Of a DNA stretch of 64,000 nucleotides, positions 41,248 to 50,570 are shown piece by piece (position 1 is the first letter of the stretch; each line of letters opens with the position of its first letter). Both the position numbers and the translations under genes were made by a program. Below the pieces are notes generated by a model that made no database searches, was not told where the DNA came from, and saw only the letters and a program-made list of their open reading frames with translations. Source of the stretch: CAIVAT01 sp964473485 (GTDB lineage Bacteria; Bacteroidota; Bacteroidia; Bacteroidales; FEN-979); the NCBI GenBank assembly GCA_964473485.1, contig CAYYPH010000003.1, forward strand, positions 124,001 to 188,000. The letters run 5' to 3'.

Positions 41248-44200
41248 TCAGTTCAGCCGTTTGATGAGCGCACCCCATTGCTGGTCAATGTCGAAGTAGT
41301 TCTTCAGGTAATAATTTCCGAACAGAAAGTGTGCTTTGATGATCTCCACACCGCGTGCAGCCATGCTGGTGAAGAAGTTCTCGATCATTGCTGATGCGAT
41401 ACCGTTACCCTGCAGTGCCGACTTCACCACGATGCCGTCAAGCATCACGTTATTGTCTTCGAGAAACCGGAACGTGATGCCTCCGACGATCTTTTCCTCT
41501 TCATCGGTCAGCACGTATTGGTGGTCATAATCAGAGATCTCTTTCGGATAATTTTCCCTGAAAAACAATTGGTAAAGCTGCCCGGTCTCCCTTGCTTCGA
41601 TGGGCTCCCGTAAGATATATTTTCTGCCGATCCGGTCGTGGAAAGTGAACCTTACCACCAGATGCTCCTTACGGTTTTCACCGACCTTAAGGAAATCGAC
41701 ATTCTGTTCCGATTGCAGTAAAGGAAACACCATTCGGCTGAAAACGGCTTTGTCGAATGCGTCTGTCATCAGCATCTGGAGGTCCGACAGTTCGATAAGC
41801 TGGATTGCGAGCCCTTCCATGTGATGTTCCATCCGGCTTAGTAAGCGGTCGAAGGCGGTGCGGATCTCTTCAGAGGCATTCGAAAAATAGGTGTGGCGGT
41901 AAAAATAGTAACGGATCAGTTCAGGGTGATCCTGTAACCGGTACAATTCCAGCAGTTCGATGATGGTTTGCTCCCTGGCGGCTGCCGATATCAGCGGGTT
42001 CATGCGGGACCATTCCTGGTATTGGTCGATGGCATTGAAAACCGTCAGTGGTATGTAGTAATGGGTCGACATGGCAGCCAGGTAACGCTCCACATGGCTT
42101 TTCAGCTCTGATGCATCGTAGCAGGTAATCCCCCTGCCTTCAACATCCTTCTTCAGTGCCTCAAGGAATTTCCGGGCTTCAGGCAGGCCGAGCGATTCGA
42201 TACAGGCATCGAAGATCCATTTGATCTCGAGGTGGATACGGCACCAGGGATAGATGGAAGCTGTCTTGCAGTAATAATCCTGCAACATCGGGTCGATAAG
42301 CGAGATGGTATTTTTGTAGTCCGACCAGCCGGCAAGCGAAAGAACAACGGCTGTCTCCCTGAAATCCATCTCCGGAATGGAGATATTGGATGGCGAAATG
42401 GCGCCCGGCACGATCTGGAAACCGCTGTGGTGCCATGCGGTGAATATGGCAGCGAACGACCTTATGAAAATCTTCCTCCATGCATTGGTTTTTACAAACC
42501 CTGAGGATCGATGGATTTCCGACAGCTCCCTGATTTTGTCCCAGGCTGTGAGTCCGCCGATATACTGTGTGGAGAGCACACCGAGTTTCGGGCGGCTGCT
42601 GCCAAGCAGGGGGGCCACTGCCGGACCGTGAGGAAAACCGGCGAGAGATGCCAGCCAGTAAAAGGTTTCAGGTCTCGGCCTGAACCGGGGGTTATCGCTG
42701 ATAACCACATGCAGGTCATAATGTTTGCCTTCCATGGTGTTGATCGACAACCGGTAGTGCTTGAATTCCTTGTATGCAAGCAGTCGCAGGATCCAGATCC
42801 CTTTGTCGGGAACGCTCCCGATACGGAAATCGGGTTCACTGAAGGTGAGAACAATACTCTCTTTAAGGAAGGTGGTCGATTGAAAGATATGAAGGATCCG
42901 TTCCTTCTCCTTGTTTGATATGCCATGTTCAAAGATCACTTTGGCCTTCCAGACGGATATGGCGACTGATTCGGACCGCTGTTCCATCTCGTTCTCGAAA
43001 ATCTCTGCCAGTTTATTAAAATACCGTTCGGCAAGTTTCGAAAGCCAGGGATCCTGTTTGTGCAGGATCCAGCGGGATAGTTCAGCCCTTACGGGTACAT
43101 AGTAATCGAGATGCAGGATGGCGAAGTTGTAGAGCATCTCCAGCACATCGCCAAAGGCCCGGCGGTGCTTCTTTTTCGCTGGCCAGGAAAGATTGTTGCG
43201 GTACCAGTACAAACGCTGCTTGAGGGCATCGAGCCGGTGTTTGCCGAAATTGCTGGCGGCAATTTCGCGTATGGAGTTTTCATTCAGGAAGGTCAGCCCT
43301 GATTCGATGAAGGTGGGCATGTTTTGAATGTGCTCGGGCCTGGGTGCTTTGAGCAGGATCAGCCGGTAAGCCAGGCAGCGGATTTCTTCGTCAGGATGAT
43401 AGGCAAGTGCCTCGAGACGGTGCCGCAGGACAAGGGCAAGACGGTGATCGGCGTTGACAAGCAACTTCCCGATGTCGCCTGTGGCGTCGAAAGATTCCTC
43501 CCGCTCCGAAAAATAACTTTTGAAGATCAGGTTGTTCGCTTCGGCAAGCGACTGGTCGCGAATGGACCGGAGCACGGGGAATGACCCGGAAGCCACTGGT
43601 TTGAATCCGACCACAGACATAGTCGACGACACTGGCCCCATCGGGAGATCCCAGCCTTCCTTAACCGGACAGAATCCCACAATGCCCGGATTTCCTGTCC
43701 ATATCCTTGGTTGACGGGTGAATAATCCAAGATCCACCGTTTCACCGGAAATCTGATAAATGAAATGTCCTACCTGAAAAGAGTTGTTTTTCAGTCGCTT
43801 TAGAGTCAGCGAGCCTTTGGTTCGTGTGTTCACCAGGCGGGTCCGGTCGTAAATAATATCTGTTTCCAGGATACCCAGATCCCTGAAAAACCATTTGGGG
43901 ATCAGGATGGTGAAATCCCTGGCCTGGATCCTGACCACGTTGCTCTGGTACAATTGTTCGATGATCTCTTTGAAATTGGCTTCAATGGCTTTACGGTTGT
44001 AAGAGTCCTTTGGTGTCAGTTCTCCTTTTTCGCGCGAAAAATCGCGGTCGGCAAGGGTGAAATTGATGACCCTCTCGTAGGGTGCCACCTCGGCATTGGC
44101 GGTCATCACGATCTGGTGAAAATATTCCATCAGGTTGTCATTCCGCAGCGACTGGTACAACGGGTCTTCCTCGTCGGGCACAATAAGCAGCACATTGTAA

Positions 44201-45837
44201 GGACGGTTGTCGCCCACAAGGAAAACCCGCTTAATTCCCGGGACCTTATAAAATTTCTTTTCAATGACCTGGGGAGCCACGGTCTGTCCTCGGTTGTTTT
44301 TGTAAATGTCTTTCACCCGGTCGACGATCTCGTAGAACCCGTCGGCGGAGATCGTAAATACGTCGCCGGTCGAAAGCCACCAGTCATCCCCGGAAGTGGA
44401 TGGAAAAGGGATAACCCCGTCGGGCTGAGCATCTTCGAGGTACCTGCCGATATAATGCCCGCTGATCTGCATCTCATTATCGGCGATAAGCCGTGTCTTA
44501 ACTCCTGGCAACGGCAACCCTACCGAAAAGTCGCGGTACTGTCCCGGAGGGGTCATCAGAATGCCGCCTGTTGCTTCGGTCATGCCGAAACCGCTGTTGA
44601 GCCTGATCCCGGCCTGGTTAAAAAATCTGAAAACAGAAGGATCCAGGTACCCGGCGGCCGACAAACCCCAGCCTAGTTTTGTTCCCACAACCTCACGGAT
44701 GGCCTGCTCACGGAGGTCGGGGCTTTCAATTCCTGCTATCCTTTCCTGACACCGTTCATATAGCTCCTGCCAACGCAACGGAATACTGATGAACCCGGTT
44801 GGATTGACCCTGGGAAACAGCGAAAGTAAGGTTTCAGCCGATGTATTGCCGGCAAATATGTACGTGCCGCGCCAGAAAATGGCACCCGTCATTTCCAGGT
44901 ACCTTCCAAAGGTATGATAAAGAGGAAGATAGCACAGAAAAACAACGTTCCCGACGAATGGCAATGCGGCTGCCCGTGCAAATCTTTTGGATACAATATT
45001 ATATATTGAGAACGAAACCCCTTTGGGCATTCCGGTGCTACCTGAGGTGAACATGGTGGTAGCGACGCGGTTGACCGGGTGGATTCTTCTTTTTGCCAGA
45101 TAGGAATCGATGTCCCAACGGGAATTTTTCTTTGATTCTTCAACCAGGTACATGACATCGGCTTTCCGCGATTTCAGTGGCTGAAGAGAAAAGACCGCAA
45201 AGGGATGAGCGGCTTGTTCACGGATCTTCAGCAGGGTCTGAACCCGTTCCTCGGTATCTGCAACTGCAATGTTGATCTTCAGTTCATTGATAATCGGAAG
45301 GAGGACATCGGTTTTGAAATGCGGACTGAGCGGTGTGTCATAAATATCAAACATCAGGCAGGCCAGATCCGTGCAGGCGCCTTCAAGGCAATTTTCAGTA
45401 TACAGCGCAACCCTCGGATGACCTTTGGCTGTCTTGTAAAATACCCCGGCGATCTCACGCAGATGTCGGTATATCTGCTCATAGGTCCAGTCAATACTGC
45501 TGTTTCCGGTCATGTCGCGGAAAAGAACGTGATGCGGATGTTCGGTCACCCGTTGCACCATCATGTCGTGCAGGTTGTAATTTGTCTGCTGGATGATGGA
45601 AAAGACCAGTTCTGACCATCGTTCGCGGTTCTCTGTTGTTTCCAGGGCGGTCAGAAAATCGGGTCCTGAGGTGACGTTCAGAAAGGAATAAAGCACCTTT
45701 TTCTGGTTCCTTGCGTCCTGGTGGTCCCCGAAAAACCGCTGTGTCTCATCTAAAATCGCAAGGGCCAGGGCACAATCCGTGTGCCCTTGTGATCCATCCG
45801 TTTGCCATTTTTCAAGTAGTCCGATTAACTCTTTCAT
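41248..45837 (-). CDS. Large fusion: AMP-forming acyl-CoA ligase - helical/pseudokinase-like region - GNAT acetyltransferase
   Basis: ATG 45837 gives 1,529 residues; the frame upstream is AT-rich non-coding. Residues about 60-650 form an AMP-binding ligase of the long-chain acyl-CoA synthetase type: MFTSGSTGMPKGVSFS (P-loop, near 265), SGFGMTEATGG, WWLSTGD, DRVKDIYKNNRGQTVAP and the C-terminal GELTPKDSYNRKA, which carries the catalytic-lysine region. Residues about 700-1,000 are helical with HEAT-like character. Residues about 1,040-1,180 resemble a kinase fold with lost catalytic residues: hinge-like LSTQYIGGLTAWD, then HHSGFQIVPGAISPSN where HGDxxPxN would be expected. The last 130 residues are a GNAT domain with the acetyl-CoA motif LQGNGIASAM. 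It may activate a fatty acid and be self-controlled by lysine acylation. Neighbouring icd, acn and citrate synthase suggest a tie to CoA/TCA metabolism. The domain calls for the ligase and GNAT are firm; the middle is inference. Confidence 0.85.
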   Translation of the reverse strand: MKELIGLLEKWQTDGSQGHTDCALALAILDETQRFFGDHQDARNQKKVLYSFLNVTSGPDFLTALETTENRERWSELVFSIIQQTNYNLHDMMVQRVTEHPHHVLFRDMTGNSSIDWTYEQIYRHLREIAGVFYKTAKGHPRVALYTENCLEGACTDLACLMFDIYDTPLSPHFKTDVLLPIINELKINIAVADTEERVQTLLKIREQAAHPFAVFSLQPLKSRKADVMYLVEESKKNSRWDIDSYLAKRRIHPVNRVATTMFTSGSTGMPKGVSFSIYNIVSKRFARAAALPFVGNVVFLCYLPLYHTFGRYLEMTGAIFWRGTYIFAGNTSAETLLSLFPRVNPTGFISIPLRWQELYERCQERIAGIESPDLREQAIREVVGTKLGWGLSAAGYLDPSVFRFFNQAGIRLNSGFGMTEATGGILMTPPGQYRDFSVGLPLPGVKTRLIADNEMQISGHYIGRYLEDAQPDGVIPFPSTSGDDWWLSTGDVFTISADGFYEIVDRVKDIYKNNRGQTVAPQVIEKKFYKVPGIKRVFLVGDNRPYNVLLIVPDEEDPLYQSLRNDNLMEYFHQIVMTANAEVAPYERVINFTLADRDFSREKGELTPKDSYNRKAIEANFKEIIEQLYQSNVVRIQARDFTILIPKWFFRDLGILETDIIYDRTRLVNTRTKGSLTLKRLKNNSFQVGHFIYQISGETVDLGLFTRQPRIWTGNPGIVGFCPVKEGWDLPMGPVSSTMSVVGFKPVASGSFPVLRSIRDQSLAEANNLIFKSYFSEREESFDATGDIGKLLVNADHRLALVLRHRLEALAYHPDEEIRCLAYRLILLKAPRPEHIQNMPTFIESGLTFLNENSIREIAASNFGKHRLDALKQRLYWYRNNLSWPAKKKHRRAFGDVLEMLYNFAILHLDYYVPVRAELSRWILHKQDPWLSKLAERYFNKLAEIFENEMEQRSESVAISVWKAKVIFEHGISNKEKERILHIFQSTTFLKESIVLTFSEPDFRIGSVPDKGIWILRLLAYKEFKHYRLSINTMEGKHYDLHVVISDNPRFRPRPETFYWLASLAGFPHGPAVAPLLGSSRPKLGVLSTQYIGGLTAWDKIRELSEIHRSSGFVKTNAWRKIFIRSFAAIFTAWHHSGFQIVPGAISPSNISIPEMDFRETAVVLSLAGWSDYKNTISLIDPMLQDYYCKTASIYPWCRIHLEIKWIFDACIESLGLPEARKFLEALKKDVEGRGITCYDASELKSHVERYLAAMSTHYYIPLTVFNAIDQYQEWSRMNPLISAAAREQTIIELLELYRLQDHPELIRYYFYRHTYFSNASEEIRTAFDRLLSRMEHHMEGLAIQLIELSDLQMLMTDAFDKAVFSRMVFPLLQSEQNVDFLKVGENRKEHLVVRFTFHDRIGRKYILREPIEARETGQLYQLFFRENYPKEISDYDHQYVLTDEEEKIVGGITFRFLEDNNVMLDGIVVKSALQGNGIASAMIENFFTSMAARGVEIIKAHFLFGNYYLKNYFDIDQQWGALIKRLN

Positions 45838-45952
45838 GAAGAAATTGATGAAAATGAAAACTTTTATAAATTTATAACCTTCTTTCTGATTTAAAAGTAT
45901 TATATTTAAACTTCTAAATAGTTGATTTAGTTTAATTATTAACAAATAAATT

Positions 45953-48211
45953 ATGTTGCTGGATATCAATTCTATAAAGAATGTTTATGACCGTATGGCG
46001 GAGGGCGTGTTAAAGGCGGGTAAGCTTTTGGGCAGGCCTTTGACACTCACCGAAAAGATACTTTATGGTCATTTATTCGATCCGTTACCCGGAGAACCCT
46101 ATCGCAGGGGTGCGGAATATGTCAATTTTTTACCTGACCGGGTAGCCATGCAGGATGCCACCGCCCAGATGGCATTGCTCCAGTTCATGACAGCCGGCCG
46201 GGAGAGGACTGCGGTTCCGTCGACCGTTCATTGCGACCATCTGATCCTGGCCCAGTCGGGGGTCAAGCCCGATCTTGCCTCCGCGATGTCGCAAAACCGC
46301 GAGGTGTACGATTTTCTTGAATCCGTTTCGGCCCGTTACGGGATCGGGTTCTGGAAACCCGGCGCCGGGATCATACACCAGGTTATTTTTGAAAATTATG
46401 CGTTTCCGGGAGGTATGATGATCGGAACCGATTCGCACACCCCGAATGCCGGTGGGCTTGGAATGGTGGCCATCGGTGTGGGCGGAGCAGATGCGGTGGA
46501 TGTGATGTCGGGTATGCCGCTGGAATTAAAGATGCCCAAAGTAATCGGGGTGGAGTTGTCGGGCAGCCTGTCGGGATGGGCATCGGCAAAAGATGTGATT
46601 CTCAAACTGGCCGGGATACTGACGGTGAAAGGAGGCACAGGGTTTATCATTGAGTATTTCGGTGAGGGAGCGAAAACACTCTCATGCACCGGAAAGGGGA
46701 CCATCTGCAACATGGGGGCGGAAGTGGGTGCAACCTGCTCACTGTTTGCTTACGATTCAAGAATGAAGACCTATCTGGAGGCTACCGGCCGGAAGGAAAT
46801 CGCCCTCCTTGCCGAGCAGCACGCAGTGATCCTGTCCCCGGATTCAGAGGTTTGCAAGGATCCGGCACGGTATTACGACCAATACATTCATATTAACCTT
46901 AGTGAGGTCGAACCCTATATCAATGGACCCTATTCGCCCGACATTGCTCACCCGATCTCGGAATTTGCAGCTTTTGTTAAGGAAAACGATTATCCCGAGA
47001 CACTCGAAGTAGGTTTGATCGGTTCCTGTACCAACTCCAGTTACGAGGATCTTTCCAGGGCGGCCTCGGTGGCCCGGCAGGCAAAGGAAAAGCTCCTCAG
47101 GGTAAAATCAGAGTTCATCATCACCCCTGGATCCGAGCAGATTCGCTACACATGCGAGCGCGACGGTATCCTGGATGTTTTCAAGGATATCGGTGGGGTG
47201 ATCATGGCCAACGCATGTGGACCGTGCATTGGCCAATGGTCGAGGAAAATGGATAATCCCGACAGGAAGAACTCGATCCTGAATTCATTCAACCGGAATT
47301 TTGCCAAAAGAAATGACGGGAATGCCGGAACCCACAGTTTCATTGCATCGCCCGAGATCGTAACTGCCCTTACCCTGGCCGGAAATCTTTCATTCAATCC
47401 GTTGAAGGACACCCTGGTCAATGAGCAGGGACGCGAAGTAAAGCTGGATGAACCTAAGGGGTACGAGTTGCCAGTAAAGGGATTCGAAGTGAAGGATGCC
47501 GGGTACCTGGCGCCGCCTGCCGATGGCGCATCGATCACGGTCAATGTTGACCCGGCATCGGATCGTTTACAATTGCTCGAACCTTTTGATGCCTGGGATG
47601 GCAGGGAAATCACCGGTATGAAACTGCTGATAAAAGCCAGGGGAAAATGCACCACCGATCATATTTCAATGGCCGGTCCCTGGCTGAAATACCGCGGCCA
47701 CCTCGACAATATTTCGAACAACCTCCTGATGGGGGCTGTCAATTATTTCAACGATAAGACCAATTCGGTTAAAAATGCCGTCACTGGTGAATACGCGGAA
47801 GTTTCGAAAACGGCCAGGTTTTACAAGGCGAACATGATCCCATCACTGGTAGTGGGGGATGAGAACTACGGGGAAGGCTCTTCACGCGAGCACGCCGCCA
47901 TGGAGCCACGACACCTGGGGGTAAGGGTGGTTTTGGTGAAATCATTTGCCCGCATCCATGAGACCAACCTGAAGAAACAGGGAATGCTTGCCCTGACCTT
48001 TTCAAATCCCGATGATTACCTTAAGATTGGCGAGGACGACACTTTCGAAGTGACCGGGCTGACGACCTTCTCTCCCGGAAATCAGTTGAAAATGAAGATA
48101 ATGCATACCGACGGATCGCAGGATGAGATCCTGCTGAACCACAGCTACAGCGAGCAGCAGATCAGGTGGTTCAAAGCCGGCAGCGCCCTTAATTATATGA
48201 AAACCTTGTAA
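45953..48211 (+). CDS. Aconitate hydratase
   Basis: Interconverts citrate and isocitrate. This 752-residue enzyme belongs to the mitochondrial-type aconitase group. The [4Fe-4S] cysteines are in GSCTNSSYEDL and NACGPCIGQW, and STVHCDHL, GTDSHTPNAGGLG and the C-terminal swivel motif GEGSSREHAA are intact. The start at ATG 45953 follows a 115-base AT-rich region shared with the divergent fusion gene. Citrate synthase begins 12 bases after the stop, so the two form an operon for consecutive TCA steps. Confidence 0.96.
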   Translation: MLLDINSIKNVYDRMAEGVLKAGKLLGRPLTLTEKILYGHLFDPLPGEPYRRGAEYVNFLPDRVAMQDATAQMALLQFMTAGRERTAVPSTVHCDHLILAQSGVKPDLASAMSQNREVYDFLESVSARYGIGFWKPGAGIIHQVIFENYAFPGGMMIGTDSHTPNAGGLGMVAIGVGGADAVDVMSGMPLELKMPKVIGVELSGSLSGWASAKDVILKLAGILTVKGGTGFIIEYFGEGAKTLSCTGKGTICNMGAEVGATCSLFAYDSRMKTYLEATGRKEIALLAEQHAVILSPDSEVCKDPARYYDQYIHINLSEVEPYINGPYSPDIAHPISEFAAFVKENDYPETLEVGLIGSCTNSSYEDLSRAASVARQAKEKLLRVKSEFIITPGSEQIRYTCERDGILDVFKDIGGVIMANACGPCIGQWSRKMDNPDRKNSILNSFNRNFAKRNDGNAGTHSFIASPEIVTALTLAGNLSFNPLKDTLVNEQGREVKLDEPKGYELPVKGFEVKDAGYLAPPADGASITVNVDPASDRLQLLEPFDAWDGREITGMKLLIKARGKCTTDHISMAGPWLKYRGHLDNISNNLLMGAVNYFNDKTNSVKNAVTGEYAEVSKTARFYKANMIPSLVVGDENYGEGSSREHAAMEPRHLGVRVVLVKSFARIHETNLKKQGMLALTFSNPDDYLKIGEDDTFEVTGLTTFSPGNQLKMKIMHTDGSQDEILLNHSYSEQQIRWFKAGSALNYMKTL

Positions 48212-48223
48212 TTGATATAACCT

Positions 48224-49570
48224 ATGATAATTGATGATTTTTTAATGGAGCTCTCTGCACTGACGGAGGATTCATGTAAGATTGACGAATCTTTGTTTAA
48301 GCAATTTGACGTAAAACGCGGATTACGCAATGCGGATCACACCGGCGTACTCGTTGGCCTTACCAGGGTTGGCAGTGTGGTTGGTTATGAGAAGATCGAC
48401 GGAGTTCTGCAGGCGATCGACGGAAAGCTGATCTATCGCGGAATCGATATCAACGACCTGGTTCGCGGATGCCAGGCTGCCGGGCGGCCCGGATTCGATG
48501 AAACCGTTTTCCTGCTCCTGTTCGGCCGTCTGCCAAAAGAGGAGGAACTTGACAAGTTCTCAGCCGGGCTTGCTGAGATGAGGGCGCTTCCGGAGAATTT
48601 CAACCGCGACATGATCCTGACCATGAAAGGAAAGGATATCATGAACATGCTGGCCCGTTCCATCCTGGCACTTTACACGCTCGACGACAACGCCGATGAT
48701 ACATCCATCCGGAACATCGTGCGGCAGTCGATCAGCCTGATCGCCAAATTCCCCACCATCGCTGTTTACTCTTATCATGCGATGCGTCACCTGATCTATT
48801 ACGATACCCTCACCGTGCGTTACCCCGATAAGAAGCTGACTACCGCCGAAAATTTCCTCTATATGCTCAAGGGGAATGAATACACTCCGCTTGAGGCAGA
48901 ACTCCTGGATCTCGCGCTGGTACTGCATGCTGAACACAGCGGCGGGAATAACTCCACATTCACGACCAGGGTTGTAAGTTCAAGCGGCACCGATACCTAT
49001 TCGGCCATCGTCGCTGCTATCGGTTCACTCAAAGGGCCGCTACACGGAGGGGCCAACCTGCAGGTGATCGAGATGATGGACAATATCAAGGAAAATGTCA
49101 GGAATTGGGCCAACGACGATGAAGTGGCCGGTTACCTCCGCAAGATGATGCGTAAGGAAGCCCATGACCGCAGTGGCAAGATTTATGGTTTCGGGCATGC
49201 GGTGTACACCGTTTCCGACCCCCGCGCCTTGCTGCTGAAGGAAAAAGCGCGTTTGCTCTCGAAGGAAAAAGGACGGGAGGAAGAAATGGCGCTCTATGAG
49301 GCCATCGAGAGGATCGGACCTGAGATATTCTATGAATTCAAAGGCTCGAAGGATAAACTGATCTCCCCGAACGTCGACTTCTATTCGGGATTCGTATATG
49401 ACTGTCTGAAGATCCCGAAGGAACTATATACCCCGTTGTTCGCCATTTCGCGTATCAGCGGGTGGTGCGCGCACCGCCTCGAGGAGATGATCAGCGGCCG
49501 CAGGATCATCAGACCCGCGTACAAAACGGTTGAGCCCGCGAGGGGATATACACCGCTGGAAGAAAGATAG
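48224..49570 (+). CDS. Citrate synthase
   Basis: Condenses acetyl-CoA and oxaloacetate to citrate. The 448-residue protein carries the three catalytic regions: LHAEHSGGNNST, GPLHGGANLQV, IYGFGHAVYTVSDPRA, and NVDFYSGFVYDCLKIP with the catalytic aspartate. The C-terminal arginine motif is in SGWCAHRLEEM. A 2-methylcitrate synthase activity cannot be excluded from sequence, but pairing with aconitase and icd favours the TCA role. M8 (MELSALTED) is an alternative start. Confidence 0.93.
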   Translation: MIIDDFLMELSALTEDSCKIDESLFKQFDVKRGLRNADHTGVLVGLTRVGSVVGYEKIDGVLQAIDGKLIYRGIDINDLVRGCQAAGRPGFDETVFLLLFGRLPKEEELDKFSAGLAEMRALPENFNRDMILTMKGKDIMNMLARSILALYTLDDNADDTSIRNIVRQSISLIAKFPTIAVYSYHAMRHLIYYDTLTVRYPDKKLTTAENFLYMLKGNEYTPLEAELLDLALVLHAEHSGGNNSTFTTRVVSSSGTDTYSAIVAAIGSLKGPLHGGANLQVIEMMDNIKENVRNWANDDEVAGYLRKMMRKEAHDRSGKIYGFGHAVYTVSDPRALLLKEKARLLSKEKGREEEMALYEAIERIGPEIFYEFKGSKDKLISPNVDFYSGFVYDCLKIPKELYTPLFAISRISGWCAHRLEEMISGRRIIRPAYKTVEPARGYTPLEER

Positions 49571-49579
49571 CAGGGATTT

Positions 49580-49612
49580 CCGGGCTTCAGATCCTCAACT
49601 TATGAAGTCCGG
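49580..49612. terminator. Probable bidirectional terminator hairpin between convergent genes
   Basis: CCGGGCTTCA (49580-49589) pairs with TGAAGTCCGG (49603-49612) with one G-T pair and a 13-base loop, between the citrate synthase stop and the end of the SDR gene. No long T run follows. Confidence 0.5.
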
Positions 49613-49632
49613 CTATTCAGCTTCCTTACCTT

Positions 49633-50466
49633 TTAATTCCGGTACATCGTGAACATGTTCCGTGCGACGATGGCAGCGGCCATTTTACGGGGGAGGAGTC
49701 TTGTTAAAAGAAACATGGCCAAACGGTTTCCTGAGCCGGAAATGCAGAGCGCTCTTCGTCCAAGCATATTAAGAGCGTAAACAGCCACATGTCGCGGTGT
49801 TTGTGTCTGTGGCTTGAAAACGCCATATTTTGGTTTTGTCGACAGGAACATCGGTGTTTCCGTGATGCCTGCGCAACAAACGGTAATATCTATACCCACT
49901 GATTTCAGTTCATGGTACAACGATTCGCCAAGGAGATTGATGAAACCCTTGGTGGCAGCATACGAGGATACCAGCGGGGTGCCGATGATCCCTGCAAGCG
50001 ACGAGATAAGCAGGATTCCCGCCTGGCCCTGGCCGGATACCCTGACACTGAACCGGTGAACCATTTGCATCAGGGTGCGCGTATTCGTGTCGATGAAACG
50101 GTCGATGTCCTCCGGCGTCAGGGAGGTGAAATTGATGATTTTGCTGAACGCAGCGACGTAGATCATCAGTCTGCAACCTGTCGCCTGCACCTGTTTCATC
50201 ATCACCTCCGCTGCTTCGGGAGATGAAAGATCAAGGTGGATGTCGATCACCCGGATGAGACCGGGATTGGGATCCGGTACGTCCAGACTACCATTATGCC
50301 TGTTTCGCAGCGATGTTGCCAGCACTTCGAGTTTCTCGAGGTTCCGGTCGATTAGGATCAGGTTAAAACCCCTGGAAGCCAGTTCCAGCGAAAACGCTTC
50401 ACCGACACCTTCGGCCGCCCCTGCAATCATGGCCCAGTTACCATAACAATTCATCAGGTCGTTCAT
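49633..50466 (-). CDS. Short-chain dehydrogenase/reductase (classical SDR)
   Basis: The frame extends to 50619, but ATG 50466 gives a normal 277-residue SDR that starts just before the first beta strand. The NAD(P)-binding motif reads GAAEGVG in NWAMIAGAAEGVGEAF. IYVAAFSK replaces the usual NNAG, LISSLAG holds the catalytic serine and SSYAATK the Tyr/Lys pair. The C-terminus (RLLPRKMAAAIVARNMF) is basic and amphipathic, as in membrane-associated steroid or acyl dehydrogenases. It is divergent from the DUF1214-like gene across a palindromic promoter region and probably belongs with the cassette 50571-54075. Substrate unknown; lipid or steroid alcohols are likely. Confidence 0.88.
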   Translation of the reverse strand: MNDLMNCYGNWAMIAGAAEGVGEAFSLELASRGFNLILIDRNLEKLEVLATSLRNRHNGSLDVPDPNPGLIRVIDIHLDLSSPEAAEVMMKQVQATGCRLMIYVAAFSKIINFTSLTPEDIDRFIDTNTRTLMQMVHRFSVRVSGQGQAGILLISSLAGIIGTPLVSSYAATKGFINLLGESLYHELKSVGIDITVCCAGITETPMFLSTKPKYGVFKPQTQTPRHVAVYALNMLGRRALCISGSGNRLAMFLLTRLLPRKMAAAIVARNMFTMYRN

Positions 50467-50475
50467 GTTTTTTTC

Positions 50476-50521
50476 TATCTTTGGGCCGGAAAATGCAACG
50501 GAATCCGGCCCAACAAAGATC
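50476..50521. promoter_or_regulatory. Divergent promoter region on an imperfect palindrome
   Basis: The left arm TCTTTGGGCCGGA (50478-50490) is matched by the right arm 50504-50519, which reads tctttgttgggccgga on the other strand. A plus-strand TATCTTTG (50476-50483) and a minus-strand GATCTTTG (50521 to 50514, one mismatch) place -7 boxes at both ends. It could drive the SDR gene leftward and the DUF1214-like gene rightward, perhaps under one regulator binding the GGCCGGA/TCCGGCC core. Confidence 0.42.
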
Positions 50522-50570
50522 AGGAATTTTAAGCATTTGAAATGAATCATACAAACGGCTATCCTGTATA

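Noticed and set aside
45838..45969. N-terminal extension of the ligase/GNAT fusion protein
   Set aside because: The extension is AT-rich, Ile/Asn-biased and runs into the aconitase start; ATG 45837 gives a normal soluble N-terminus.
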